Positions 24,069-33,252 of a stretch of DNA of 43,863 nt are shown here, piece by piece. The stretch is from CAZIXN01 sp039180415 (GTDB lineage Bacteria > Planctomycetota > Phycisphaerae > Phycisphaerales > Phycisphaeraceae). The stretch's first letter is position 1, and every line of letters begins with the position of its first letter. Where the stretch lies: NCBI GenBank assembly GCA_039180415.1, contig JBCDDH010000022.1:1-43863 (forward strand), read 5' to 3'. A program made the translations under genes and the position numbers. The notes beneath the pieces are model-generated. The model ran no database searches and was not told the origin of the DNA. It saw nothing but the letters and a program-made list of their open reading frames with translations.

Positions 24069-25145
24069 TTACTTGAGCAACAACTCGGCGATCTGGACGG
24101 CGTTGAGGGCGGCGCCCTTGCGCACCTGGTCGCCGCAGACGAACAGGTCGAGTCCGGTGCCGTCGGGCTGCGAGACGTCGCGGCGGATGCGTCCGACAAA
24201 CACGTCGTCTTGGTGCGTCGCGTCGAGGGGGGTGGGGAAGCGGTTGGCGTCCCGGTCGTCGATGAGCGAGACGCCCGGCGCGGCGGCGAGCAGGTCGCGG
24301 GCTTGGTCTTCGGTCAGCGGCTTTTCGAGCGTGAGGTTGATGGATTCGGCGTGGGCGCGCATGACCGGGACGCGGACGCAGGTCGCGGTGATCTGGGTTT
24401 GCGTGTTTTCCGCGGCTTGGCCCCAGATCTTGTGCGTCTCGTGGACCATCTTCAGCTCTTCCTGGTTGTAGCCGTTGGGCTGCATCGGGGAGTTGTGGCT
24501 GAAGAGGTTGAAGGCGTACTGGAACGGGAAGATGTCGCGGGTGGTGACTTCGCCGGTGGCACCCGGCGCGGCGAGGGCTTCGCGGGATTGCTGCTCGAGC
24601 TCACGCATCGCCGCGGCGCCGGCGCCGGAGGCGGCTTGATACGTGCTCACGACGATGCGTCGGACGCCGACGGCGCGGTGGATCGGCGTGACGGCGAGGA
24701 GCATGATGATGGTGGAACAGTTCGGGTTCGCGATGATCCCGCCGCGAGGTTGGCCGAGCGCGATGCCCGCGTCTTGGATAGCTTCGGGGTTGACTTCGGG
24801 GACGACCAGCGGCACGCCGCCGGTCATGCGGAAGGCCGAGGAGTTGTCGACGACGACCGCGCCGGCGTCGACGGCGGCGGGGGCGAACTTCTTGGAGATC
24901 GAGCCGCCCGCGGAGAACAGGGCGAGGTCGACGCCGCGGAAGCAGTCTTCCGTGAGCTCCTGGCAGATGTGGGTTTGCCCCGCGAAGTCGAGCGTCTTGC
25001 CCGCGCTGCGCGCGGAGGCGAGCAGAGTGAGCTTGCCGATGGGGAAGCCGCGTTCGTGCAGGACGCGGAGGAACTCTTCGCCGACGGCGCCGGTGGCGCC
25101 GGCGATGGCGACGTGTGGGGCGGATAAGGGTGAGGCGGCGGGCAT
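24069..25145 (-). CDS. asd: Aspartate-semialdehyde dehydrogenase
   Basis: 358-aa enzyme that reduces aspartyl phosphate to aspartate semialdehyde, the branch point to diaminopimelate/lysine, threonine and methionine. It shows the NADP loop GATGAVG (16-22), NSSAFRM (101-107), the catalytic cysteine C143 in ANPNCSTI and the RVPVMRAHAESINL block containing the substrate-binding arginine and histidine. ATG 25145 is chosen. A GTG 18 bases earlier (25163) is in frame, but neither has a clear Shine-Dalgarno. It is divergent from the giant PQQ gene, and a zinc-ribbon ORF follows it. Confidence 0.94.
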   Translation of the reverse strand: MPAASPLSAPHVAIAGATGAVGEEFLRVLHERGFPIGKLTLLASARSAGKTLDFAGQTHICQELTEDCFRGVDLALFSAGGSISKKFAPAAVDAGAVVVDNSSAFRMTGGVPLVVPEVNPEAIQDAGIALGQPRGGIIANPNCSTIIMLLAVTPIHRAVGVRRIVVSTYQAASGAGAAAMRELEQQSREALAAPGATGEVTTRDIFPFQYAFNLFSHNSPMQPNGYNQEELKMVHETHKIWGQAAENTQTQITATCVRVPVMRAHAESINLTLEKPLTEDQARDLLAAAPGVSLIDDRDANRFPTPLDATHQDDVFVGRIRRDVSQPDGTGLDLFVCGDQVRKGAALNAVQIAELLLK

Positions 25146-25267
25146 GGCTGGGGCTAGGCCCACGACCGGTGGCCGTGGTCTTTATGGGGGTGGGTTTGCA
25201 GGAGATCGTGAGAGGAAACGGGTGAGTGTACCGGCGGTTTTTGGCGGGGCCGGGGTACACTTGCAGG

Positions 25268-28200
25268 ATGCTGGAACTTCGGATCGGGCGCGTTGCGGCG
25301 GCGTTTTTGGCGGTGTGGTGGTCGGTGGCGTCGCCGAACCCGAGCGGGGCGCAGACGGTGTACGTGGAGGATTCGCCGGCGGCGCTGGAATTGGCCCAGC
25401 GGGCGGCGCGGTGGCGGGCGCAGGGCCGGTTGACCGAAGCGGTGGGAGCGTTGATGGAGTTGGCGGAGACGTTCCCGGGCAAGCTGATGCCGGTGGATGG
25501 CGGAGCGGGCCTGGGAGGCGTGGGGGCGGCGGGGGCACGCGGCAGCTCGGGGCGATACGTGGACGCGACGGCGTGGGTGCGGCAGACGCTGGCGGCGGAC
25601 CCGGAGCTGCGGGCGGCGTACGAGCGGGAGGCCGAGCCCGTGGCGGCGCGGGCGTTGTCGGTGGCGTTGTCGGCGGGCGGGACACGGGCGGGCGAATGGT
25701 TCGACGCAGCGGCGCTGGCGGCGGTGGGTCGGCGTCATTGGTCGACGCCGTCGGGGCTGCGGGCGAATCTGGCGTGGTGCGGGGTGATGCTGGAGCGGGG
25801 CCGGGCGGGCGCGGCGTCGGCGAAGCTGGAGGCGTTGCGGGAGCACCCGGCGTTTTCGTCGGCGGGCGAAGGCCAAGCGGCGTTGGCGGAGCGATACGCG
25901 AACCTGCTCGACGCGGCGGAGCTTCAGTTGGAGCGGCGGGCCGGGTGGCGGGCGGCGCGGGCGTCGATCGGTCGGAGCGGGCCGGCCACGGACGTGTCGT
26001 TGGATGAGCCGGTGTGGATGGCGTGGTGGGACCGGTTGAGCGAGCTGGCGAGGCCGGCGGGCGTGGCGGACGACGACGAGAGGGGCGACGCGTTCGGCGA
26101 CGCGCGGATCGATCGGGGGCTGGCGGTCAACGGGCCGCGCCCCGGGAATCTGGTGCAGGCGGATCGGCGCAGCCTTCGGACGGGGGTGAACCGGCTGGGC
26201 GTGCAGGCGGGCGGGGCGTTGACGGGCGACGCGGTGTACGTGACGGACGGGCGGTACGTCGCGTGCGTGGATCGATCTTCGGGGCGGCCGCGTTGGGCGG
26301 TGGGTTGGCCGGGGCTGTGGACGGCTTTTGCGCAGCGGGGCCAGCGCCTGCAGGACCGCCGCGGGGTGTTGGTGCTGCCGGATTCGGTGGTGTCGGTGCT
26401 GGGACCGTCCCAGTCGGTGCGGGCGCGGATGGGTCGGTCGGTGCCGCCGCCGGCCGCGTCGCAGGGGGTGTGGAGCCTGGATCGAGCGACGGGGGCGACG
26501 CGTTGGCGGGTGTTGCCGGAAGACGTGGGCGACGGCTTGACGGGGGCGCAGTTTGTGGGCGTGCCGGTGGCGGCGACGGCGGACGTGGTGGCGGTGGGGC
26601 TGCGGCGGGTGCAGAACTCGGGGTTCGTGGACGCGTTCGTGGTGGGGCTGGACGCGGGCACGGGGGCGGTGCTCTGGACGCGGCACTTGGCGAGCACGGC
26701 GGACAGCGGCGGGGCGGGCACGCTGCCGGTGAGCCGGCCGATGGTGGCGGCCGGCGGGCGGTTGATCGTGGATGACGGGCTGGGTGTCGTGGCGTCGGTT
26801 GACCCGCGCAGCGGCGGGCTGCACTGGCTGCGGGTGCTGACCCCCGAGCCGGCGGCGGGCGGATTGGCGGACGACGAGCCCGACGCGTTGGTGAACGAAG
26901 CGGCGGCGATGGACGGGGAGGAGCTGCCGCGGGCCATGCGGCGGGCGTTGGTGAACCCGGCGCGGCGGGCGGTGCAGGGGCGGACCGGGCCGGCGGTGTT
27001 GCCGGCGGGCTTGCTCGTGGCGGAGCTGTCGCCGACGGCGGAGACGGACGCGGCGTTGCTGCTGGACCCCGCGACCGGCGAGCTGCGGCGGCGGTTGTCG
27101 GTGGACGAGTCGCCGTGGGTGCAGCGGGCGCGCTGGCACGTGCCGGAGCCGGGGGCTTCCTCGGCCCGCGACGGCCTGGCGCCGTTGTTGGTTCAAGCCG
27201 GCCGGCTCTGGCTGATCGACGGCCAGGACTTGTCGGTGGTCTGGCGGGACGAGCGCTCGGTCAACGAAGACGGGTCGGCTTGGCCCCCGGTGGTGGACGG
27301 CGACTCGGTGGCGTTCGCGTCGGGGGGGACGCTGCGCCGCTTCCCGCTGCGTTCGGGTCCGACGGATCGTTCCGCCCGGTCTATGAGTTGGGACATGGGT
27401 TCGCGCCTGCTCGGTGACGGCGGCGAGACGTTTCGCGTGTCGGCGCAGGGCCTGAGCGGGATGGTCAGCCCGTCCTGGGGCGAGCGTCGCTTGCGGGAAC
27501 GGGTCGCGGCGGCGCGTTCGGGTCGGCCGGGCGACGCGGAGCCGGGTTTGGCGTTGGCGACCCTCGGCGTGTCGGTATCCGAACCCAAGCTGATGCTGGA
27601 CGGGGTGAGCGCCGCGTTGCGGGCGCTGCGGCCGCGCGCGGATGCCGCCGACCGCGGCACGGACGCGGGGCTTGAAACGGGCGCATCGGCCGACGGGGAA
27701 GCCTTGAGTAGTTCGGATGTCGATGCGTTGCTCGCGGAATTCGGCGGCGGCGCGGTGCGCGGCACGCTGGGCACGCAAGCCGGCACAGAGCGGCGGGACC
27801 CCGGCGACGCGGCCGTTTCGGTGGTGCTGGAGTTGATCGAGCGGGTGGACGGTGCGGAGACGCTCCCGGCGCGGGTGCGCCGCATGGCGTTTGATCGAGT
27901 CGCCGCGGCGGTGACCGGCCCCGAAGAGTTGGTGGCGTACCACCTGGCGATGGGGCCGCTGGAGCGGGAGGCCGGCCGGCCGCGCGAAGCGATCGAGCAC
28001 TTCCAGGCGGTGCTGCAGGACCCGCTGCTCGCGGCGCAGACGCCGCGCTTGGCCGCCGGCCGCCGGCCGGCGGGGCAGGAGGCGCGGACGCAGCTGGCGT
28101 CGGTCATCGCGGCGGCGGGGTTCGGGCCTTACGCCCCGTTCGACGCGTTGGCCCGGACGGAGTTGGATCGGCTTCGGCTGGAAGCCCCGCGCGATGCCGA

Positions 28201-29965
28201 GCGGTTCGAGTCGTTGGCGGACCGGTTTCCGCTGGCGGTCGCGGCGGCCGAGGCGCTGACCCAGGCGGGCGACCTGCGGGCCGCGTCGACCAACCCGCGG
28301 TTGGCCGTCCGCTCGTACCAACGCGCGTACCACGCGGCGCGGTCCGCCGAGCCGCGCGACCGCGCGGCGGGGCGGTTGGCGGACCTGTACCTGGCGTTGG
28401 ACCGGCCGGACATGACGCGTGGTTGGCTGCGTCGTGTCCGGCAGGAATTCCCATCGGCCTCGCCGTGGATCGACCGCGCTCCCGCGGCGGCCAGCGCGTG
28501 GGACGAACGGCTGGCCACGCTGCCCGACCCGGTGCGTTCGCTGCCCGCGTTCGACGCGTCGTCGTCGCTGTTCCCGTGGAAGGTCCGGGGCAAGCCGCTG
28601 CCGGTGTACGCCCAGGCCGAGCCGACGCTGCGGCGTGACTTAGCGGTCCTGAGAAACCTTGGCGAACTGCTCGTGGTCGATCCGGCGCAGCGTCGGACGG
28701 TGCTCCAGGTCGCGCTGCCCGCGCGTGACGCCGACATCCGCCGGTTCAGCGACGACCAATTGGTGCTCGTGTCTTCCCAGCGCAGCGCGTTCATCGTGTT
28801 TGACGTCAACCGGCCCGATGAGGTGCCGATGACCATCTCGGTCGAGCCCGCGCTGGCGGAGGTGCCGATGCCCGCGGTCGAAGCGCCGCTGCAGGACTTC
28901 GACGCCCGGCTCGACGCCGAGCGGATGGACCTCGAGCGCCTCCGTCAGGTCCGCCAGGCGCAGCAGCAGGAGCAGCAGCGCGCCCAACAGGCGCTGGCGC
29001 TTTTGGCCCAGCGGGGCGGGGGAGCGCGTTTTTACGACGTCAACGAGTCGCTGTTGATCGCGGCCGACACCGCGGGTCGGGTCGTGGCGTTCGATCGATT
29101 CAGCGGCGACCTGCAGTGGTCGTTCGCGCAGCCGCGGACGGCGCTGACCGGCCTCGTGGTTAACGACGAAGCCATCGTTCTCGTCGGGTTGTCGGCTCCG
29201 AACACCAACGCCCAGCAGGGTCTGACCCTGGTGCTCGATCCGCTGACCGGTCGGCCACAGGGCCCGCCGATCTTCGAGGACTCGGGCGCGCCGTTGGACG
29301 CTCGGCCGATGCCCGACGGTTCGCTGCTGGTGACCTATCCGACGTTCGTCGCCTCGCACGCCCCGCCCGAGCACCGCGTGATCTGGCGGACGCCCCGGCC
29401 TTTCGAACTCGACGGCGGGTTCCTGCCGCCGCCCGTTCAGGGCTCGCCGGGGGACGGCGTGCTGGCGTTACGCCTGCCCCAAGCCCGGCCGACGCTCATG
29501 TTGCTCGACCCGATCACCGGCAAGCGCAACGGCTTTGTCCCGCTGCACCCGCAGCTCGCGCGGGCCCGCCGCGGTGCCGATCTCCACGCCGCCGACGGCC
29601 GGCTGCACGTCCTGCGCGACGTGCCCGAAGCCTACGACGCCGACGGCCGTCGCCTTTGGCGCGCCGCGCCCGACGACGCCGCGCTCACGCCCCTGCACCA
29701 AAGCCTCGCGCGAGACCAATTGGTCGTTCTCAGCGAACGCGTCGTCCGGGCGACCGGCCCCGCCAACCCGATGAACGCCCCCAATACGCAGAGCCCGCCG
29801 ACCTACGTCGTGCACACCTACGACCGACCGACCGGCCGGCTCCGCGCGATCCAGCCGATCGATCCGGGTCGGTCGGCGATCGGCGTCGGCGAAGTCCGAC
29901 TATTTGACCACGCCTTGGCCGTCCCTTCCGGGTTGGACACCGTGTTCTTCTGCGATCTGCCGTGA
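25268..29965 (+). CDS. Giant secreted PQQ/beta-propeller and TPR protein
   Basis: 1565 aa. A signal peptide (about 1-29, cut near SGAQ) is followed by helical TPR-like segments (about 35-260). A first PQQ-type propeller region (about 320-700) has WD-like blades, for example YVACVDRSSGRPRWAVGW, GVWSLDRATGATRWRV and VGLDAGTGAVLWTRHL. A long helical middle (about 870-1110) and a Gln-rich coiled coil (about 1215-1250) come next. A second propeller set (about 1255-1565) contains VVAFDRFSGDLQWSF, LMLLDPITGKRNGF and HTYDRPTGRL. Blades of this type occur in BamB and quinoprotein dehydrogenases; no quinone-binding or catalytic residues were recognised. Third-position usage changes from G-rich to C-rich along the gene. 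Confidence 0.8.
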   Translation: MLELRIGRVAAAFLAVWWSVASPNPSGAQTVYVEDSPAALELAQRAARWRAQGRLTEAVGALMELAETFPGKLMPVDGGAGLGGVGAAGARGSSGRYVDATAWVRQTLAADPELRAAYEREAEPVAARALSVALSAGGTRAGEWFDAAALAAVGRRHWSTPSGLRANLAWCGVMLERGRAGAASAKLEALREHPAFSSAGEGQAALAERYANLLDAAELQLERRAGWRAARASIGRSGPATDVSLDEPVWMAWWDRLSELARPAGVADDDERGDAFGDARIDRGLAVNGPRPGNLVQADRRSLRTGVNRLGVQAGGALTGDAVYVTDGRYVACVDRSSGRPRWAVGWPGLWTAFAQRGQRLQDRRGVLVLPDSVVSVLGPSQSVRARMGRSVPPPAASQGVWSLDRATGATRWRVLPEDVGDGLTGAQFVGVPVAATADVVAVGLRRVQNSGFVDAFVVGLDAGTGAVLWTRHLASTADSGGAGTLPVSRPMVAAGGRLIVDDGLGVVASVDPRSGGLHWLRVLTPEPAAGGLADDEPDALVNEAAAMDGEELPRAMRRALVNPARRAVQGRTGPAVLPAGLLVAELSPTAETDAALLLDPATGELRRRLSVDESPWVQRARWHVPEPGASSARDGLAPLLVQAGRLWLIDGQDLSVVWRDERSVNEDGSAWPPVVDGDSVAFASGGTLRRFPLRSGPTDRSARSMSWDMGSRLLGDGGETFRVSAQGLSGMVSPSWGERRLRERVAAARSGRPGDAEPGLALATLGVSVSEPKLMLDGVSAALRALRPRADAADRGTDAGLETGASADGEALSSSDVDALLAEFGGGAVRGTLGTQAGTERRDPGDAAVSVVLELIERVDGAETLPARVRRMAFDRVAAAVTGPEELVAYHLAMGPLEREAGRPREAIEHFQAVLQDPLLAAQTPRLAAGRRPAGQEARTQLASVIAAAGFGPYAPFDALARTELDRLRLEAPRDAERFESLADRFPLAVAAAEALTQAGDLRAASTNPRLAVRSYQRAYHAARSAEPRDRAAGRLADLYLALDRPDMTRGWLRRVRQEFPSASPWIDRAPAAASAWDERLATLPDPVRSLPAFDASSSLFPWKVRGKPLPVYAQAEPTLRRDLAVLRNLGELLVVDPAQRRTVLQVALPARDADIRRFSDDQLVLVSSQRSAFIVFDVNRPDEVPMTISVEPALAEVPMPAVEAPLQDFDARLDAERMDLERLRQVRQAQQQEQQRAQQALALLAQRGGGARFYDVNESLLIAADTAGRVVAFDRFSGDLQWSFAQPRTALTGLVVNDEAIVLVGLSAPNTNAQQGLTLVLDPLTGRPQGPPIFEDSGAPLDARPMPDGSLLVTYPTFVASHAPPEHRVIWRTPRPFELDGGFLPPPVQGSPGDGVLALRLPQARPTLMLLDPITGKRNGFVPLHPQLARARRGADLHAADGRLHVLRDVPEAYDADGRRLWRAAPDDAALTPLHQSLARDQLVVLSERVVRATGPANPMNAPNTQSPPTYVVHTYDRPTGRLRAIQPIDPGRSAIGVGEVRLFDHALAVPSGLDTVFFCDLP

Positions 29966-30115
29966 CCTTGGCGTCAGCCGTCGGCTGTCAACTCCGTGTC
30001 GTGCCCGTGCGCACGCTCGCGGGGTTAAGGGTCGGCGGGCTCCTACCGTTCTCGTAAAACCGACGAGGGCCGCGCGGCCCCCGGCCAATGCGAAACCCTT
30101 TTCCGGGGGTGGTGG

Positions 30116-30742
30116 GTGCTTTACGAATCGATCCGTCCGCAGCTTAAGTCCGGCGACCTCGTGCTCTTCTCGGGCACGGCACCGGTGTCCCGCTTGATCC
30201 AACTGTTCACGGCCGGGCCGTGGTCGCACGTCGGCGTGATCGTCCGGCTCAAAGAGTTCGACGACGCGGTGATGCTCTGGGAATCGACCACGCTGACCGA
30301 TGTGCCGGACGGGGAGTTCGGCCGACCGATCCGCGGCGTGCAGCTCGTGCCGCTGAGCCTACGGCTCTCGAACTACGACGGCGACGTCGCGATCCGCCAG
30401 CTCGCCCGGCCGATCACCTCGGGCCAACGCCACGCGCTCGCGGCGCTGCGGCACCGGCTCGCGCGTCGGCCGTACGAGAGGGAGAAACTCCAGTTGCTCC
30501 GCGCCGCCCTCGACGGCTTGGGCAAGCCCAACCGCGAAGACCTGTCCAGCGTGTTCTGCTCCGAGCTGGTCGCCGAGGCGTATCAGGCGATGGGCTTACT
30601 CCCCGAGCCGCCGGAGGGCTTGCCGAGCAACGAGTACACGCCGATGGACTTTTCGGAAGCGCGATCGGAACGCTTGGCCCTGCGTCGTCGGCAACGCCTG
30701 GGGCCGGAACGCGCCGTCGAGTACGCCGCCGTGCGGTGCTAA
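30116..30742 (+). CDS. Permuted NlpC/P60-like (YiiX-type) cysteine hydrolase
   Basis: 208 aa, starting at GTG 30116 behind a GGGGGTGG motif. The pattern of the permuted papain fold is visible: SGDLVLFSG near the start, H38 in WSHVGVIV, E56 in LWES and C148 in VFCSELVAEAYQAMG. That gives the H-E-C order of the YiiX/YebB/lecithin-retinol-acyltransferase-like group. Members hydrolyse amides or esters, sometimes in peptidoglycan or lipids. There is no signal peptide. It precedes glyA by 45 bases, possibly on one transcript, with no obvious shared pathway. Confidence 0.75.
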   Translation: MLYESIRPQLKSGDLVLFSGTAPVSRLIQLFTAGPWSHVGVIVRLKEFDDAVMLWESTTLTDVPDGEFGRPIRGVQLVPLSLRLSNYDGDVAIRQLARPITSGQRHALAALRHRLARRPYEREKLQLLRAALDGLGKPNREDLSSVFCSELVAEAYQAMGLLPEPPEGLPSNEYTPMDFSEARSERLALRRRQRLGPERAVEYAAVRC

Positions 30743-30787
30743 ACTGCTCCGCTACTCCGCTTATCCCTCCGACCGCCCCCCAACGCC

Positions 30788-32098
30788 ATGACCAGCCTCG
30801 CCACCGATCCCGCTCACGCCCCGACCGGCATCGCCACCGCCGACGCCCTGTCCGCCGCCGACCCGATCGTCGCCGACCTGATCGCCAAGGAGGCCGCCCG
30901 CCAGGAGCACACCCTGGAGATGATCGCCAGCGAGAACCACGCGTCCGCCGCGGTCATGGCCGCCCAGGGCTCGTGCCTGACCAACAAGTACTGCGAGGGC
31001 TACCCCGGCAAGCGGTACTACTCCGGCTGCGACATCTACGACGACGTCGAAACCCTCGCCATCGATCGGGCCAAGGAACTGTTCGGCTGTTCGTACGCCA
31101 ACGTCCAGCCGCACTCGGGCGCGTCGGCGAACATCGCCGTGCAGCTTGCGCTGCTCGAGCCGCACGACACCTTCGCGGCGATCGACCTGTCCAAGGGCGG
31201 ACACCTTACGCACGGCAGCCCCGTCAACATCTCCGGCAAGTGGCTCAACCCCGTCACCTACGACCTCGTGCTCGACGAAAGCCACGAACGCTTCGGCCAG
31301 ATCGATTTCGACACCGTCGAAGCCGTCTGCGCCGAGCACCAGCCCAAGGTGCTCATGTGCGGGTACAGCGCGTACCCCCGCACGATCGACTTCGCGAAGT
31401 TCCGCGAGATCGCCGACCGCCACGGGGCGATCCTCTGGGCCGACATCGCCCACATCGCCGGCCTCGTCGCCGGCGGCGCCCACCCCTCGCCCTTCCCGCA
31501 CTGCCACGTCGTCACGACCACGACGCACAAGACGCTGCGCGGCCCGCGCGGCGGCCTGATCCTCGCTAACGACGAAGAGCTCGGCAAGCAATTCAACCGG
31601 GCCGTGTTCCCCGGCAGCCAGGGCGGTCCGCTGATGCACGTCGTCGCCGCCAAGGCCGTCGCCTTTGGTGAAGCGCTCAAGCCCGAGTTCAAGGCCTACG
31701 CCGCCCAGGTCGTCAGCAACGCGAAAGCCCTCGCGGAAGCCATGAACGGCCTGGGCTTCAAGCTCGCGTCCGGCGGCACCGACAACCACCTGCTGCTCAT
31801 CGACCTCCGCGCCACCGACGCCGAACTGACGGGCAAGGTCGCGGCGAAGTGGCTCGAAGACGCCGGCATCATCACCAACATGAACACCGTGCCCAACGAG
31901 ACGCGGTCGCCCTTCCAGACTTCGGGCGTCCGTCTGGGCACGCCGGCTCTGACGACCCGCGGTCTCACCGAATCCGAGATGCCCGAGGTCGCGAAGCTGA
32001 TCCACGCCGCGCTCACCTCCGGCGGCGACGGAGCCAAGCTGCAAACCGTCAACGCCGGCGTCGTCAAGCTCTGCGAACGCTTCCCGATGCCGCATTGA
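30788..32098 (+). CDS. glyA: Serine hydroxymethyltransferase
   Basis: 436-aa PLP enzyme interconverting serine and glycine with tetrahydrofolate, the main source of one-carbon units. Visible motifs are ENHASAAVMAAQGS, NKYCEGYPGKRYYSGC, NVQPHSGASAN and the PLP lysine K248 in TTTTHKTLRGPRGG. Near the C-terminus TSGVRLGTPALTTRG binds the carboxylate. Length is slightly above the bacterial norm because of an N-terminal extension of about 20 residues. Codons are strongly C-ending, as for highly expressed genes in this window. No glycine riboswitch is seen upstream, where the gap is only 45 bases. Confidence 0.97.
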   Translation: MTSLATDPAHAPTGIATADALSAADPIVADLIAKEAARQEHTLEMIASENHASAAVMAAQGSCLTNKYCEGYPGKRYYSGCDIYDDVETLAIDRAKELFGCSYANVQPHSGASANIAVQLALLEPHDTFAAIDLSKGGHLTHGSPVNISGKWLNPVTYDLVLDESHERFGQIDFDTVEAVCAEHQPKVLMCGYSAYPRTIDFAKFREIADRHGAILWADIAHIAGLVAGGAHPSPFPHCHVVTTTTHKTLRGPRGGLILANDEELGKQFNRAVFPGSQGGPLMHVVAAKAVAFGEALKPEFKAYAAQVVSNAKALAEAMNGLGFKLASGGTDNHLLLIDLRATDAELTGKVAAKWLEDAGIITNMNTVPNETRSPFQTSGVRLGTPALTTRGLTESEMPEVAKLIHAALTSGGDGAKLQTVNAGVVKLCERFPMPH

Positions 32099-32113
32099 TC
32101 CAGTTTGAATTGG

Positions 32114-32386
32114 ATGGCTATGGGTGAGCGGCCCCAAGACAACGCGGCTTCCTATCAACCCGAATCTCGGAAATCCCGTTCGCGTCCTTGGTACGGCATT
32201 GCTGCGCTGGCGTGCTCATTACTGGCGGTGGTCAGCGTGTTGGGAGGCGGCTGGCTGATCGCGTCGTTAGAACCGCAGCGCGACCCCGACGAACCGATTC
32301 TTTCGATCTCTCACACTCTGAGCCGGAAGCAAGCTCGGCGCAAAAGTCGAACCGACCGGCCGGCATCGAACTCCGATCGTCATTGA
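32114..32386 (+). CDS. Small single-pass membrane protein
   Basis: 90 aa (or 88 from the ATG two codons later). It has a polar N-terminus, one membrane segment (about 28-51, IAALACSLLAVVSVLGGGWLI) and a basic C-terminal tail rich in Arg, Lys and Ser. I recognise no family. Its stop overlaps a TTG start of the next small membrane protein (TTGA, 32383-32386), which argues that both are translated. GC is lower than in glyA upstream. It could belong to a planctomycete-specific small membrane pair. Confidence 0.5.
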   Translation: MAMGERPQDNAASYQPESRKSRSRPWYGIAALACSLLAVVSVLGGGWLIASLEPQRDPDEPILSISHTLSRKQARRKSRTDRPASNSDRH

Positions 32387-32649
32387 TCCGGTCGCCTCGA
32401 CCGGCTTGGCTTAACGCTTTGGATCAAGGCTTGTTGATTTTGACGATCGGGGGAGCGCTTGCCGGAATGGGGTTGGGGGCGGTTTCGCAGTGGCGGGGTG
32501 AGCACGTGGCTTGGGGCGCAAGCGGGCAAGTACTGGGGGCGGGCGTGATTGGTTTGTTGGTCGTGGGGATGGTCTTGGCCGTCGTCGCCGGCGTCCTTGT
32601 TCTTGCTGTCCTCGGCGTGTTGCTCGGCGCATTGGGGTTCAGCGGCTAA
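32383..32649 (+). CDS. Small two-pass membrane protein
   Basis: 88 aa starting at TTG 32383, which overlaps the preceding stop codon by the TTGA arrangement. Two strongly hydrophobic segments are present: about 18-37 (LLILTIGGALAGMGLGAV) and about 50-86 (very Val/Leu/Gly-rich, to the C-terminus). It is unrecognised. The convergent cytochrome gene ends only 3 bases after its stop, so both transcripts run into each other. Confidence 0.45.
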   Translation: MIRSPRPAWLNALDQGLLILTIGGALAGMGLGAVSQWRGEHVAWGASGQVLGAGVIGLLVVGMVLAVVAGVLVLAVLGVLLGALGFSG

Positions 32650-32652
32650 GTC

Positions 32653-33252
32653 TCACTCTGTTTGGTCTTCGCCCTTTGGCGTTGTCCCCAGTTCACGCGT
32701 GTTCGCCTCCAGATACGCGATCAGCCCCGCGACCTCTTCGTCGTCCATCAGGTGGCCGAAGTGCGTCATCCGTTGGGCACCCGTGTACCCCGCGACCACG
32801 TCGGCGGACGGGTGGGCGATGCTCCGCCACAGGTACGCCCGGTCGCGCTCCCGCCAGACCGGGTCGGCGTGGCGGGTGGGTTCGCCGACGGGCGTGCCCC
32901 GGGCGTCGACGTCGCTGGTGAAGGCCAGCTCCACGGGGTTTTCGTAGAGGCGGTGGAGACCCGGGCCCGTCATCGGCGTGGCGTCCATCGCGTGGCAGGT
33001 GACGCAGCCCATCGCTCGGTAGCTGCGGGCCCCGGCGGCGACGAGCGCGTCCCGGCGTTGCGGGTCCGCGTCGCCGGTCTCGAGCGTCGCGACCACGCCG
33101 GCCTGCGTGGAAATCGGCGGCGGCGGGCCGGTCGGCCCACAGGCGGTCAGCGCGAGACTCAGCGCCAAGCCGCCCGAAACAGTGACTTCGCGGTTTCGGC
33201 CCCAAACCTTTGGGAAAAACTTGGGTTGGGTCTGGTCAAAAGAGTACCGCAT
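32653..33252 (-). CDS. Lipoprotein class I cytochrome c
   Basis: 199 aa. An N-terminal signal with lipobox LTAC (C38) suggests membrane anchoring by lipid. The mature part is a mono-haem cytochrome c: CVTCH (83-87) and a distal ligand candidate M162 in RMTHFGHLMDDEEV, followed by the final helix VAGLIAYLEANTREL. It is a periplasmic electron carrier of unknown partners. The first 20 residues are unusually polar before the hydrophobic core, so the true start may lie slightly further in, but ATG 33252 has a GAAAG motif before it. Confidence 0.82.
   Translation of the reverse strand: MRYSFDQTQPKFFPKVWGRNREVTVSGGLALSLALTACGPTGPPPPISTQAGVVATLETGDADPQRRDALVAAGARSYRAMGCVTCHAMDATPMTGPGLHRLYENPVELAFTSDVDARGTPVGEPTRHADPVWRERDRAYLWRSIAHPSADVVAGYTGAQRMTHFGHLMDDEEVAGLIAYLEANTRELGTTPKGEDQTE

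Noticed and set aside
25154..28333. 1059-codon minus-strand frame antisense to the PQQ gene
   Set aside because: Composition is almost only Arg, Pro, Ala and His with no domains, as expected for the reverse of high-GC coding sequence. The plus-strand frame has a signal peptide and propeller blades.
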